Shown here piece by piece: positions 25,827 through 33,549 of a stretch of 64,000 bases of DNA. The stretch spans positions 124,001-188,000 of the forward strand of contig MGPB01000033.1 in assembly GCA_001795455.1 (NCBI GenBank), in the 5' to 3' direction. Each line of letters begins with the position of its first letter. Position 1 is the first letter of the stretch. Source of the stretch: Curvibacter sp. GWA2_63_95. GTDB taxonomy: Bacteria; Pseudomonadota; Gammaproteobacteria; Burkholderiales; Burkholderiaceae_C. The translations under genes were made by a program, and so were the position numbers. The notes beneath the pieces are model-generated. The model worked only from the letters and a program-made list of their open reading frames with translations, was not told the origin of the DNA and did no database searches.

Positions 25827-26747
25827 ATGAGCAGTGTGTTTGACGACTTCTTGCACCCGCCCGAGGTGCTGGATGCCTTTGGCGCCCAGCGCTTTGTGGC
25901 GGCCATGCTGCGCGTGGAATCCGCGCTGGCCCAAGCGCAGGCCCATTGCGGCATGATTCCGGCCTCGGCCGCACAGTCTATCGTTGGCACCTGCAAGGTC
26001 GACCTGTTTGATGCGCCCCGCATCGTGCGCGACAGCGGCCGTGCGGGCAGCCTGGCCATACCCCTGGTCAAAAGCCTCAAGGAAACGGTAGGCCTGTTCA
26101 ACCCCGAGGCGGTGCCCTATGTGCACTTTGCCTGCACCAAACAAGACTTGGTGGACACGGCCACGGTGCTCATCACGCGCGATGTGCTGGAGCGGCTGCG
26201 CGGCGATGTGCAACGCTGCGCGCACATCCTGCAGACGCTGGGCGCCTCAGATGCAGCTGCCCCCCTGTTGCGGGGGCTGCAACGGCTGGCGCATAGCGCG
26301 ACGGATGCGCTGGCAGTGCAACTGGGTGGCACGCTGGCGCAAAGCCCAGAACACGGGGCCGATGTGGTGCGTGATGTCGCCCAGCGCCTGGATCTGGCTG
26401 TGCCCGCAGCTCCCTGGCACACCCAGCGCGACGCCTGGGTGGCGCTGGGTTGCGATGTGGGCCTGCTGATTGGCAGCCTGGGCACCCTGGCCAAAGGCAT
26501 TGCACGTGATGCCGGCCCGGAGCAAGTGCCCGCTGGCTGCCTGGTCGCCCTGGCCATGGCCAAACGTGCGCCACAGCGGGTGGCCAGCCTGTTAGCCTCG
26601 ATGCCCGAGGCCTACGAGCGCGGCCTGGGCGTGTGGCAGGCCGAACAGGCAGACTGGGCACAGCTGCTCATGTCCGCCCACGCCAGCGCCAGCGGTGTGT
26701 GCCATGCATTACAAACCGACACCAAGGTACGAACTGAGCAGGTGTGA
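25827..26747 (+). CDS. PcaB-like protein lacking the fumarase-superfamily signature
   Basis: A 306-aa homologue of 3-carboxy-cis,cis-muconate cycloisomerase (fumarase/argininosuccinate-lyase superfamily). PcaB is usually about 350-450 aa. The start FDDFLHPPEVLDAFGAQRFVAAMLRVESALAQAQ and the line VALAMAKRAPQRVASLLASMPEAYERGLGVWQAE align with the family. The GSSxMPxKxNP loop that should lie just before the latter is missing (DAGPEQVPAGCLVAL instead), and the earlier TSQD motif reads TKQD. Reading frame and codon use are normal, so this looks like a maintained but altered paralogue rather than fresh decay. It starts 5 bp after the dehydratase gene and ends the operon. Confidence 0.72.
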   Translation: MSSVFDDFLHPPEVLDAFGAQRFVAAMLRVESALAQAQAHCGMIPASAAQSIVGTCKVDLFDAPRIVRDSGRAGSLAIPLVKSLKETVGLFNPEAVPYVHFACTKQDLVDTATVLITRDVLERLRGDVQRCAHILQTLGASDAAAPLLRGLQRLAHSATDALAVQLGGTLAQSPEHGADVVRDVAQRLDLAVPAAPWHTQRDAWVALGCDVGLLIGSLGTLAKGIARDAGPEQVPAGCLVALAMAKRAPQRVASLLASMPEAYERGLGVWQAEQADWAQLLMSAHASASGVCHALQTDTKVRTEQV

Positions 26748-26806
26748 GCTGGGTTGATCAGGTCGGCAGGGCTGGCCACTGAGGCGGTGTCATTTGTTGA
26801 AATTCG

Positions 26807-26830
26807 GCAGTGGGCCAGGAGCCGGCGTTG
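26807..26830 (+). repeat. Direct repeat, copy 1
   Basis: A 24-bp block (GCAGTGGGCCAG-GA-GCCGGCGTTG) that matches 27139-27162 at 21 of 24 positions. The two copies flank the 79-aa orphan gene. Confidence 0.7.
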
Positions 26831-26897
26831 CCCAACGTCTACTATCGGGTGGTAGATTCGGACTACAACCAATCGGTTGCACCATCACGTTCGAGGC

Positions 26898-27137
26898 ATG
26901 GAACTTCACATCATTTACACAGAAACGGAAATGCTCCTTTCGAAGGAGAGCTTCCCAACGTGGCGTGAGATACAAGACCGATATGCGGAGTACAAGGCTT
27001 CACTCGGTCCATGGGAGCATGATGCTGTGATTGACTATCTCGCTTTTGACTACCCCGGACTAGAACCTTCGGCAGCGACACAGGTTGAGTCGCTGCTTGC
27101 AGCTGAAAGCCAGACATGCGTACTCACATTTAAGTGA
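26898..27137 (+). CDS. Orphan 79-aa protein
   Basis: A small acidic protein beginning MELHIIYTETEMLLSK. I do not recognise it. Composition is that of a globular protein (four Trp/Tyr-containing segments, no membrane segment). G+C is lower than in the genes to the left. The ATG at 26898, with GAGG five bases before it, is preferred over the track start at 26877. The gene is bounded by two 24-bp direct repeats and no mobility gene is adjacent. It could be a cassette-like insertion. Confidence 0.5.
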   Translation: MELHIIYTETEMLLSKESFPTWREIQDRYAEYKASLGPWEHDAVIDYLAFDYPGLEPSAATQVESLLAAESQTCVLTFK

Positions 27138-27138
27138 C

Positions 27139-27162
27139 GCAATGGGCCAGTTGCCGGCGTTG
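27139..27162 (+). repeat. Direct repeat, copy 2
   Basis: GCAATGGGCCAG-TT-GCCGGCGTTG, 21/24 identical to 26807-26830. It begins 1 bp after the stop of the orphan gene. Confidence 0.7.
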
Positions 27163-27285
27163 GTGAGTGACTGCTTTCTGGTCTCGACAATGTTTCAAAA
27201 TGTCAATTTGAACCGGGTCGATTCAAATCAAGCCCCAAATTGGAAGTTGTCACAAGCATCAGGCTGAGGTGGCCATTGGCAGTTT

Positions 27286-27987
27286 CTACACCCAAGGCAG
27301 CGGCAACTCCTCTTTGTCAAATGCTCGCTGTACTGCCGGACGAGCCAGAACGCGCGCTAACCATGGACCAATGTGCGAAAAATCCCTTGCCTTGCGTCCT
27401 TCAAAATTGCGGGTCCAACGACACAGCATCATCCCGTACACGTCTAGTACGCTGAACGTCGTGCCCAACATCCAAGGTGCCGCTGTTGTAGCAAGGTGCA
27501 TTTCAATTTGTTCCAACAAGAACAGAACACGCTGCTGTGCATGTGATTTGATCTGCTCAATGGCATGAACGGAATCGGCCCAGCGCTCTGGGTAAAAGTA
27601 CACGATTAGCGCTTGCTGCAAAGTAGTCGAAAACCAACTGAGCCACTTATATGCATGTGCACGCTCTACGCTTCCCATTCTGGGCATCAATCCCGCATCT
27701 GGGTGAGTGTCGGCCAGATGCAAGCAGATCGCAGCAGTCTCGTACAACACCAGATCGCCTTCCACCAGCACCGGAATAAGTCCGTTAGGGTTGAGTGCGC
27801 GGTACGCTTCAGAATCAAGGCCGCCGCCGTCTTTGTCAATTTTTATCAACTCGAACGGGATTTCCAACTCCTCCAAAAGAATATGCGGCGCCATGCTGGC
27901 GGCACTGGGAAAGTAATGCAATTGAATGGCAGAACTTCTTGTTGTATTTGCAGTTTGGGACGAATGGTCGTGCATATTGCTTTGCAT
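27286..27987 (-). CDS. Glutathione S-transferase family protein
   Basis: A 233-aa cytosolic protein with an N-terminal thioredoxin-like domain (IQLHYFPSAASMAPHILLEELEIPFELI, then NPNGLIPVLVEGDLVLYETAAICLHLAD with the cis-Pro and the Glu-Thr pair that binds glutathione). A helical C-terminal domain follows. The active-site region carries Ser residues (SAASMAP), as in beta/theta-like or GstA-type proteins. ATG 27987 or 27972 is more plausible than the track start at 28032. It is divergent from the arginase-fold gene and sits in the lower-G+C accessory stretch. Substrate is unknown. Confidence 0.85.
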   Translation of the reverse strand: MQSNMHDHSSQTANTTRSSAIQLHYFPSAASMAPHILLEELEIPFELIKIDKDGGGLDSEAYRALNPNGLIPVLVEGDLVLYETAAICLHLADTHPDAGLMPRMGSVERAHAYKWLSWFSTTLQQALIVYFYPERWADSVHAIEQIKSHAQQRVLFLLEQIEMHLATTAAPWMLGTTFSVLDVYGMMLCRWTRNFEGRKARDFSHIGPWLARVLARPAVQRAFDKEELPLPWV

Positions 27988-28015
27988 AATACCTGCGCGA
28001 CCATTGAAAATAGAT

Positions 28016-28879
28016 ATGCAAAATTCCAACATTCATGCAAAAAGGCATCCAAGTAAACCGGCATCTCTGACCATGTTCTTGGGGCGGGTGGGTGACCGCA
28101 ACCCATTGGGCATGCTTGGTTCAAAGCATTTAGGAGAGGCTTTGGCGCTGCGAATTGGATTGACGCCAAATACGCTGGGGACTCCCGCGCCACCGTTGTC
28201 TGCCAAATGGGATATTGAGCTGGAAGCTGCACGCCCCGGACTGACTGCGCTATCGTCTTCACTGGCGCAGACTTTCGAGCGCGGTGAAATTCCTGTAACA
28301 ACACTGGGACGGTGCGCCGCATCCTTGGGCACGCTACCCGTGGTGTCGCGATATCGTCCGGATGCGGTCGTTGTGTGGTTTGACGCACATGCGGACAGCA
28401 ACCTGCCAAGCACCTCGGAATCTGGTTATCTCGGCGGTCTAGTGCTGACTGGCGCCGCCGGTCTTTGGCATACCGGTTTACCCGGAGGTTTGAAGCTCCA
28501 CAACGTCGTACTGGTCGGGGCGCGTGACATTGATGCTGGTGAACAATTACTGATTGATAGCAAACAACTAATGCTGGTGAAAGCAGGCAGCGATTTGGCC
28601 CAGCGACTAGCTGAGGCCATCGGGGACAGACCGGTGTATGTGCACATTGACTGCGATGTTCTGGAGCCCGGCACTGTGCCAACAGAATATCTAGTACCTG
28701 GTGGTCTGACGGTGGCCGATTTGCAGCAAGCAGCGACAGTTTTAGCAAAGAACGAACTCGTCGGACTTGAAATTTCTGAATTTCAGGCTTGTTGGTCTAC
28801 AAATGGAATGGTTGCATCACCAGAACCTCTGATTGATGCGCTGCAGCCACTCTTGTCCAAATTTTTGGCTGATGAATAG
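28016..28879 (+). CDS. Arginase-fold protein with altered first metal motif
   Basis: A ureohydrolase-superfamily protein of about 287 aa. The DAHAD motif (VVVWFDAHADSNLP) and HIDCDVLEPG are present, so four Asp/His ligands remain. The first motif, normally GGDHS, reads LGRCAASLG, replacing the metal-binding His by Cys or Ala. I recall a subgroup of arginase-like proteins with GNC or similar at this point, whose substrates are unknown. The start is uncertain: ATG 28016 is used here, but ATG 28073 (MFLGRVGDRNP) is also reasonable. It is divergent from a GST gene, with the two starts only a few tens of bases apart. Confidence 0.75.
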   Translation: MQNSNIHAKRHPSKPASLTMFLGRVGDRNPLGMLGSKHLGEALALRIGLTPNTLGTPAPPLSAKWDIELEAARPGLTALSSSLAQTFERGEIPVTTLGRCAASLGTLPVVSRYRPDAVVVWFDAHADSNLPSTSESGYLGGLVLTGAAGLWHTGLPGGLKLHNVVLVGARDIDAGEQLLIDSKQLMLVKAGSDLAQRLAEAIGDRPVYVHIDCDVLEPGTVPTEYLVPGGLTVADLQQAATVLAKNELVGLEISEFQACWSTNGMVASPEPLIDALQPLLSKFLADE

Positions 28880-29269
28880 CACTGGCTCAGTCCTTTTACA
28901 GACCATTGCCTCCCAAGTTGCAGTGCCGCTCGGGTTTTAGAGGTGTTTCGGTTCAGATTTATACCGATTTGTCAGCTTCAAAATATCCCCTAAACGGGTG
29001 ATTTTTAAAGGTCTGCTTCCACCCCAGAGCAGAGGCGCCTGCAGACTGAATGCTGTCCTAGCCATTGTTACCCGGCCAGCGCCAGAACGGACATTGGCAT
29101 CCACGTTCTAGGGGTTGCTTCGTGGCAAGTTGTTCATCTTAGTGAGCTGCAGTCATGGGCTAATTGCTGGCTTTTCCACCACTTCGAAGTGGGAATTAAA
29201 TGGCAGGTCAACGTACAAGATGTTGGGCGGCAAAGCCGTCCCACACGAATGCGAGGTTGGGCCATTTAA
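28880..29269. other. Gene-free stretch
   Basis: About 390 bp after the arginase-fold gene. I see no credible ORF, RNA gene or strong repeat. Six-frame ORFs here are short and have no ribosome-binding site. Base composition is mixed and less G+C-rich than the flanking core genes. Confidence 0.6.
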
Positions 29270-29692
29270 TCATTCGCATTCACCCTCGAAAACTAGCCGA
29301 CCAAGCAGAACTGTCAATGGCTTCTTGGTGGCCGAAACGTTCGGAAAAATGTTGACGCTCAGGACCGGGACGATACCGTCAATGGCTTCCGCATAGTAGA
29401 CAAAGAAGATCTTGTCTCTGCTGGCTGTTTCCATGAAGACCGGCTTCGAGAAGGTGCCAAGATGACTGTTAAAGCCAGCGATTTCGCCTGTTATCCGGTT
29501 TACCGTGAACTGAGTTCCAGGCCTACCCGGCAGAGTGCCGTTTGGCCCGTCGATCAACGTAGGGTCGTCAGCGCGATAGTGCTGCTTTTTCGTAATAACG
29601 CAGACAAAGTGCGAGCTGTCTGCCGAAGCGGCGTGGACGGTCAGTCCCAGCAGCGCATAGATTGTCAATTTGAGCTTCAGTAGATGCCGCAT
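29270..29692 (-). CDS. Secreted orphan protein
   Basis: A 140-aa protein with a clear Sec signal peptide (LLKLKLTIYALLGLTVHAASA-DSS). The exported part is about 115 residues and has two Cys, one near its start (FVCVITKK) and one two residues from the C-terminus (EGECE), well placed for a disulfide. I recognise no family. Codon use and G+C are lower than in the core genome. It stands alone between two gene-free stretches, and a 9-bp inverted repeat lies just upstream of its start. Confidence 0.65.
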   Translation of the reverse strand: MRHLLKLKLTIYALLGLTVHAASADSSHFVCVITKKQHYRADDPTLIDGPNGTLPGRPGTQFTVNRITGEIAGFNSHLGTFSKPVFMETASRDKIFFVYYAEAIDGIVPVLSVNIFPNVSATKKPLTVLLGRLVFEGECE

Positions 29693-29712
29693 TCGAGGCC
29701 TAACTATTGATA

Positions 29713-29734
29713 TATCCCGCAGATTTGCGGGATA
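29713..29734. repeat. Inverted repeat upstream of the secreted orphan gene
   Basis: TATCCCGCA-GATT-TGCGGGATA, 9-bp perfect arms and a 4-nt loop, 21 bp before the start codon of the minus-strand gene. No T-run follows on either strand, so a simple terminator is unlikely. It may be an operator, an mRNA leader hairpin or a recombination remnant. Confidence 0.65.
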
Positions 29735-30250
29735 ACACGGGAGCCAGTCAGATTACGTGGCACCGAAATTTTGGAATTCATCATGAGAATCAGTCGCCTG
29801 CGAAAAGAAACTAGATAGATGTACAGGTATGGTGAAAACGACAAAGTCGACGGCTAGCTTAGCTCAGTTTGGCTAGGCTCCGTTCAAACCGAAAGATCAC
29901 CTCGAACGGCAGCTTCCGCGGCAAACTTGAAGTCTACGATTGCCCACTTACTGGCACACAGACTGACTACCCGTAAGCTGACTTTCACCAAAGACTGGTA
30001 ACGCCGCATATCGGCTGTCCATCGTACCTGCTTGGCATGCCAGTCCTAAATGTCTCCTATCGAGCAACGAGTCTGAGCTTGTCGATTTCCGCTTTGGGTC
30101 GACATCTGCCGAAGACATACATGGGCGCATTGCTAAACCCTGGGGGCAGGCAATGCTGTGACTTTCGTACCCGGCCTTTGCCGCTGGGCCATTCCCACCC
30201 CAGAGATGCCGATGAACGCCCTGCAGCCCCGGCTGCTGCCGGGGGCGGTC
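29735..30250. other. Gene-free stretch
   Basis: About 516 bp between the secreted orphan gene and the decarboxylase-family gene. No credible ORF with a start signal was found on either strand. The text looks like decayed sequence at the edge of the accessory stretch. It contains GGCTAGCTTAGCTCAGTTTG-like repeats of short words but no recognisable RNA gene. Confidence 0.55.
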
Positions 30251-30658
30251 TCAGACCTGCCCGCCCACGACCTCGTTGGCAGTGCGAAACGCTTCCACCG
30301 ATGCGGGCACGCCGCAGTACACCGCGGCGTGCAGCAGCACCTCTTGAATCTCTGCCGCCGTAGCGCCATTATTGAGCGCGCCGCGCACGTGTCCCTTGAG
30401 TTCGTTCTGTTTGCCCAGCGCCGTGAGCATGGCCACGGTGATGAGGCTGCGGGTTTTCAGATCCAGCCCCGGGCGCTGCCACACGTCGCCCCAGGCGGCA
30501 CGTGTGATGTGCTCTTGGATGGGGGCGGTGAATGGTGTGGCGTTGGCAAAGGCTGCCTCCACAAAGGCCTCGCCCATCACCTGCGTGCGCATGGCCAGGC
30601 CTTTGTCGAAGGCTTCAGCTTGGTTCGAAGGGGGCAAGCGGTTGGGGTCCAGGGGCAT
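30251..30658 (-). CDS. Carboxymuconolactone decarboxylase family protein (PcaC-like)
   Basis: A 135-aa all-helical protein of the CMD/AhpD fold. The lines WGDVWQRPGLDLKTRSLITVAMLTALGKQNELKGHVRGALNNGAT and EVLLHAAVYCGVPASVEAFR are very close to PcaC. PcaC removes CO2 from 4-carboxymuconolactone in the protocatechuate pathway. No other pca gene is adjacent, although a PcaB-like gene lies 3.5 kb away, so a pathway role is possible but unproven. ATG 30658 has GGAG six bases upstream. The alternative start 30670 lacks one. Confidence 0.88.
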   Translation of the reverse strand: MPLDPNRLPPSNQAEAFDKGLAMRTQVMGEAFVEAAFANATPFTAPIQEHITRAAWGDVWQRPGLDLKTRSLITVAMLTALGKQNELKGHVRGALNNGATAAEIQEVLLHAAVYCGVPASVEAFRTANEVVGGQV

Positions 30659-30697
30659 GCGAGGCTCCATCAGGGCAAGGTGGCGATGCCCTGGATG

Positions 30698-30790
30698 TTA
30701 GCCGCCATGCCATTGCGCCAAGTTGGCCAGGGTGACGACGAGGCCACTGCTCCAGATAGAGAGGCCCAGAGTTTTTTGAAGTTGTGCCAT
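30698..30790 (-). CDS. Possible 30-aa peptide upstream of the PcaC-like gene
   Basis: A short ORF (MAQLQKTLGLSIWSSG at its start) with GGAG eight bases before its ATG, ending 40 bp before the PcaC-like start. It has a hydrophobic middle. It may be a leader peptide, a truncated gene (a +1 shift would extend it by ten residues) or chance. It is absent from the ORF track because it is short. Confidence 0.3.
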   Translation of the reverse strand: MAQLQKTLGLSIWSSGLVVTLANLAQWHGG

Positions 30791-30840
30791 GGTGTGTGCT
30801 CCGGTGGTGGAAGGGGGTTCGCAGTAGGATGAATGGTAGG

Positions 30841-30863
30841 AATGTGCACCCCATATGTACATT
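30841..30863. promoter_or_regulatory. Imperfect inverted repeat in a divergent intergenic region
   Basis: AATGTGCA-N7-TGTACATT, 7 of 8 arm positions paired. It lies between the minus-strand PcaC-like unit and the plus-strand peroxidase-related gene and could be a shared operator. Confidence 0.4.
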
Positions 30864-30912
30864 CGATTAATCACATTGCCGCAATAGCTTTTACAAAAAC
30901 AGGAGACACCCC

Positions 30913-31491
30913 ATGGCCAGCACGCGTTACCCCTTGCCCGATCTGAACACCCTGCCAGAGGACATCCGCGCCAAGATTTTGGAGGTACAGGAGAAGTCGG
31001 GATTTGTGCCCAACGTGTTTCTGGCCTTTGCCCGCCGCCCGGCCGAATGGCGCGCCTTCTTTGCCTACCACGATGCCCTGATGCTGCGTGAGGACAGCAG
31101 CCTCACCAAGGGCGAGCGCGAGATGATCATCACCACCACCAGCGCGGCCAACCACTGCCTCTATTGCGTGGTGGCGCACGGCGCGATTTTGCGCATCTAT
31201 GAGAAGAAACCGCTGGTGGCCGACCAGGTGGCAGTGAACTACCGCAAGGCCGACATCACACCCCGCCAACGCGCCATGCTGGACTTTGCGATGAAGGTCT
31301 GCCTGGAGAGCCACACCGTGGAAGACGCCGACTTTGCGGCGCTGCACGCCCACGGCTTTGATGACGAGGACATCTGGGACATTACCGGTATCACCGCGTT
31401 TTTTGGCCTGAGTAACCGCATGGCCAATGTCACCAGCATGATGCCCAACCCCGAGTTTTATCTGCTGGGCCGGGTGCCCAAGGCCAAGTAA
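30913..31491 (+). CDS. AhpD-like peroxidase-related protein
   Basis: A 192-aa protein of the CMD/AhpD superfamily, peroxidase-related subgroup. The redox motif CLYCVVAHG (CxxC plus His) is the AhpD active-site pattern. The preceding EREMIITTTSAANH and the later DDEDIWDITGITAFFGLSNRMAN are typical. It likely reduces peroxides or an oxidised partner in the cytoplasm. Ribosome-binding site AGGAGA. The gene lies 5 bp before the gamma-glutamyltransferase gene, so the two probably form an operon with a thiol/glutathione theme. Confidence 0.87.
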   Translation: MASTRYPLPDLNTLPEDIRAKILEVQEKSGFVPNVFLAFARRPAEWRAFFAYHDALMLREDSSLTKGEREMIITTTSAANHCLYCVVAHGAILRIYEKKPLVADQVAVNYRKADITPRQRAMLDFAMKVCLESHTVEDADFAALHAHGFDDEDIWDITGITAFFGLSNRMANVTSMMPNPEFYLLGRVPKAK

Positions 31492-31496
31492 GCGCT

Positions 31497-33332
31497 ATGT
31501 TGCGCGCACGCCCAAACACCCGTGTCGGCCTTGCTCTTCTGGTTGCCGCCCTGGCGGGCTGCACCAGCGCACCCACGGCCTGGCAGTACGCAGTGCCCGT
31601 ACAGCCCGAAGGCGCCAGTGGCAGCACTGCCAAACCCGGCTGGGCCACCCGCAGCTACGCCGTGGCCGCCGCCAACCCGCTGGCAACTGACGCCGGCCAT
31701 CAAGTGCTGCGCGCCGGTGGCAGCGCGGTGGACGCGGCCATTGCAGTGCAAATGGTGCTGGCCCTGGTGGAGCCACAAAGCAGTGGCATTGGTGGCGGCG
31801 CATTTCTGCTGCACTTCGATGGCCAGACAACGCAGGCCTTTGACGGCCGCGAGACCGCCCCCGCCGGTGCCACACCGAGGCTGTTTCTGGACGACAGTGG
31901 CCAAGCCCTCAAGTTTGCAGATGCGGTGGTGGGCGGTCGTTCTGTTGGCGTGCCGGGTGCGGTGGCCATGTTGGCCCGGGCTCACCAGCAGCACGGGCGC
32001 CTGCCCTGGGCCCAGCTCTTCACCCCGGCCATCACACTGGCCACGCAAGGCTTTGCCATCAGCCCGCGCATGGCCACGCTGCTGGCCAGCGAGCCACACT
32101 TGAAGAAAGACCCGGTGGCCGCCGCCTATTTTTACGACACGGCTGGCAAGCCCTGGCCTGCCGGCCACGTGCTGCGCAACCCGGAGCTGGCTGCGGTGCT
32201 GCAACGCATCGCCAACGAGGGGCCTGCGGCTTTGCTGCAAGGCGAGGTGGCCCAGGCTATCGCCCGCAAGGTGCAAGGCCACCCCAGCAACCCCGGCACC
32301 TTGAATACCCAAGACCTGGCTGGCTACCAGCCGCTGGTGCGCGAGCCGCTGTGTTTTGACTACGCCGTGAACGCCGCTGCCCGGGACTACCGCATCTGCG
32401 GCATGCCACCGCCCAGCTCGGGCGCCATTGCCATCGGCCAAATCCTCAGGTTGCTGGACAACACCCCGGCCGACCGCCTGCCCCTGGCCCAAGGCCAGCC
32501 CACCGCCGACTGGTTGCACCTGTACACCGAGGCCTCGCGTCTCGCCTTTGCCGACCGCGCACAGTTTGTGGCCGACCCGGCCTTTGTGCAGGCGCCTGCG
32601 GGCAGTTGGCTGAGCCTGCTGGATCCGGCCTACCTGGCCCGCCGCGCTCAGGCCATCGACACGGGACCAGCTGGCAAAAGCATGCAAACGGCCCCACCCG
32701 GCAACCCGGGCGCCACACCCGTGGCCTATGCGCCCATGCCCCACCAACTGGAGTACGGCACTTCGCACATCTCGGTGGTGGACGCCTATGGCAACGCACT
32801 GGCCATGACCACCACCATTGAAGACGCCTGGGGTTCGCGCCAGATGGTGAACCGCGGCGTGGGCCTGGCCGGTGGCTTTTTGCTGAACAACCAGCTCACC
32901 GACTTCAGCTTCAGCCCCACAGGCACCGACGGCCGACCCGTAGCGAACCGAGTGGAGCCGGGTAAGCGGCCACGCTCCAGCATGTCGCCCACGCTGGTGT
33001 TCAACAAGGCTACCGGGCAACTGGTCATGAGCGGTGGCAGCCCGGGCGGCGCGCTCATCATCCACTTCACGGCCAAGACGCTGTACGGCGTGCTGCACTG
33101 GGGCCTGAGCACCCAGCAGGCGATTGACCTGCCCAACTTCGCCTCGCTGAACGGGCCCACGCTGCTGGAGGAGAAGCGCTTTGATGCCGCCACCCTCAAT
33201 GCCCTACAGGCACGTGGCCACACGGTGGTGGAAATTCCCATGCCTAGCGGGCTGCAAGCCATCCAGCGCACGCCGGGCGGTTATTTCGGTGGTGCCGATC
33301 CGCGGCGTGAGGGTGTGGTGCTGGGGGATTGA
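31497..33332 (+). CDS. ggt: Gamma-glutamyltransferase, predicted lipoprotein
   Basis: An N-terminal-nucleophile hydrolase that cleaves glutathione and transfers gamma-glutamyl groups, 611 aa. The lipobox ALAGC (Cys about residue 22) suggests a membrane-anchored periplasmic form rather than the soluble form usual in E. coli. The large subunit begins SYAVAAANPLATDAGHQVLRAGGSAVDAAIAVQ. The autoprocessing/nucleophile Thr lies in EYGTSHISVVDAYGNA, and MSPTLVF and SGGSPGGALI follow in the small subunit. The usual TTH is TSH here, keeping the nucleophile. It lies directly after the AhpD-like gene. Confidence 0.92.
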   Translation: MLRARPNTRVGLALLVAALAGCTSAPTAWQYAVPVQPEGASGSTAKPGWATRSYAVAAANPLATDAGHQVLRAGGSAVDAAIAVQMVLALVEPQSSGIGGGAFLLHFDGQTTQAFDGRETAPAGATPRLFLDDSGQALKFADAVVGGRSVGVPGAVAMLARAHQQHGRLPWAQLFTPAITLATQGFAISPRMATLLASEPHLKKDPVAAAYFYDTAGKPWPAGHVLRNPELAAVLQRIANEGPAALLQGEVAQAIARKVQGHPSNPGTLNTQDLAGYQPLVREPLCFDYAVNAAARDYRICGMPPPSSGAIAIGQILRLLDNTPADRLPLAQGQPTADWLHLYTEASRLAFADRAQFVADPAFVQAPAGSWLSLLDPAYLARRAQAIDTGPAGKSMQTAPPGNPGATPVAYAPMPHQLEYGTSHISVVDAYGNALAMTTTIEDAWGSRQMVNRGVGLAGGFLLNNQLTDFSFSPTGTDGRPVANRVEPGKRPRSSMSPTLVFNKATGQLVMSGGSPGGALIIHFTAKTLYGVLHWGLSTQQAIDLPNFASLNGPTLLEEKRFDAATLNALQARGHTVVEIPMPSGLQAIQRTPGGYFGGADPRREGVVLGD

Positions 33333-33339
33333 TTTTTAC

Positions 33340-33406
33340 AAGCCAAATTGGCACCTAGCCCCCACAGATATTGCGCAAGCAGCTATATAAACCATAGCAA
33401 ATTCAG
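33340..33406 (-). repeat. Dispersed repeat copy after ggt
   Basis: The reverse complement reads TATAGCTGCTTGCGCAATAT and continues GTGGGGGCTAGGTGCC. It is a full-length intergenic family member. Confidence 0.78.
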
Positions 33407-33424
33407 AACCGAGCCTGCGATTCC

Positions 33425-33540
33425 GCGCCGGGCCGCCCCCAGCGGTTCTGGACCGCTTGGCGGCCAGCGCCGCTAGGCAATTAGCCTCTTTAGGGGGCAA
33501 CGACCCGCGTAGCGGCGGAACGTGGGGGCCACGTTCCTAC
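33425..33540. repeat. Hairpin-rich dispersed element upstream of dnaG
   Basis: Four short inverted repeats in about 115 bp: AGCGGT-TCTGG-ACCGCT, AGGC-AATTA-GCCT, a GCGGC-rich pair and AACGTGG-GGG-CCACGTT (33519-33535). From memory, very similar GGGGGCAACGACCCGCG-type elements are scattered in Comamonadaceae genomes. It ends 9 bp before the dnaG ATG and so forms part of its leader. Confidence 0.55.
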
Positions 33541-33549
33541 AATCACCCC

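Noticed and set aside
29690-29740. Integron-like attC/core site (GTTAGGC just before the secreted orphan gene on the minus strand)
   Set aside because: No matching inverse core at a suitable distance, no second cassette boundary in the stretch and no integrase gene. A single 7-bp match is expected by chance.
29735-30250. tRNA-like words (TAGCTTAGCTCAGTTTGG) near 29855
   Set aside because: The sequence resembles a D-arm, but no acceptor stem, anticodon loop or TTCRA arm follows at the right distances, so it is not a functional tRNA.
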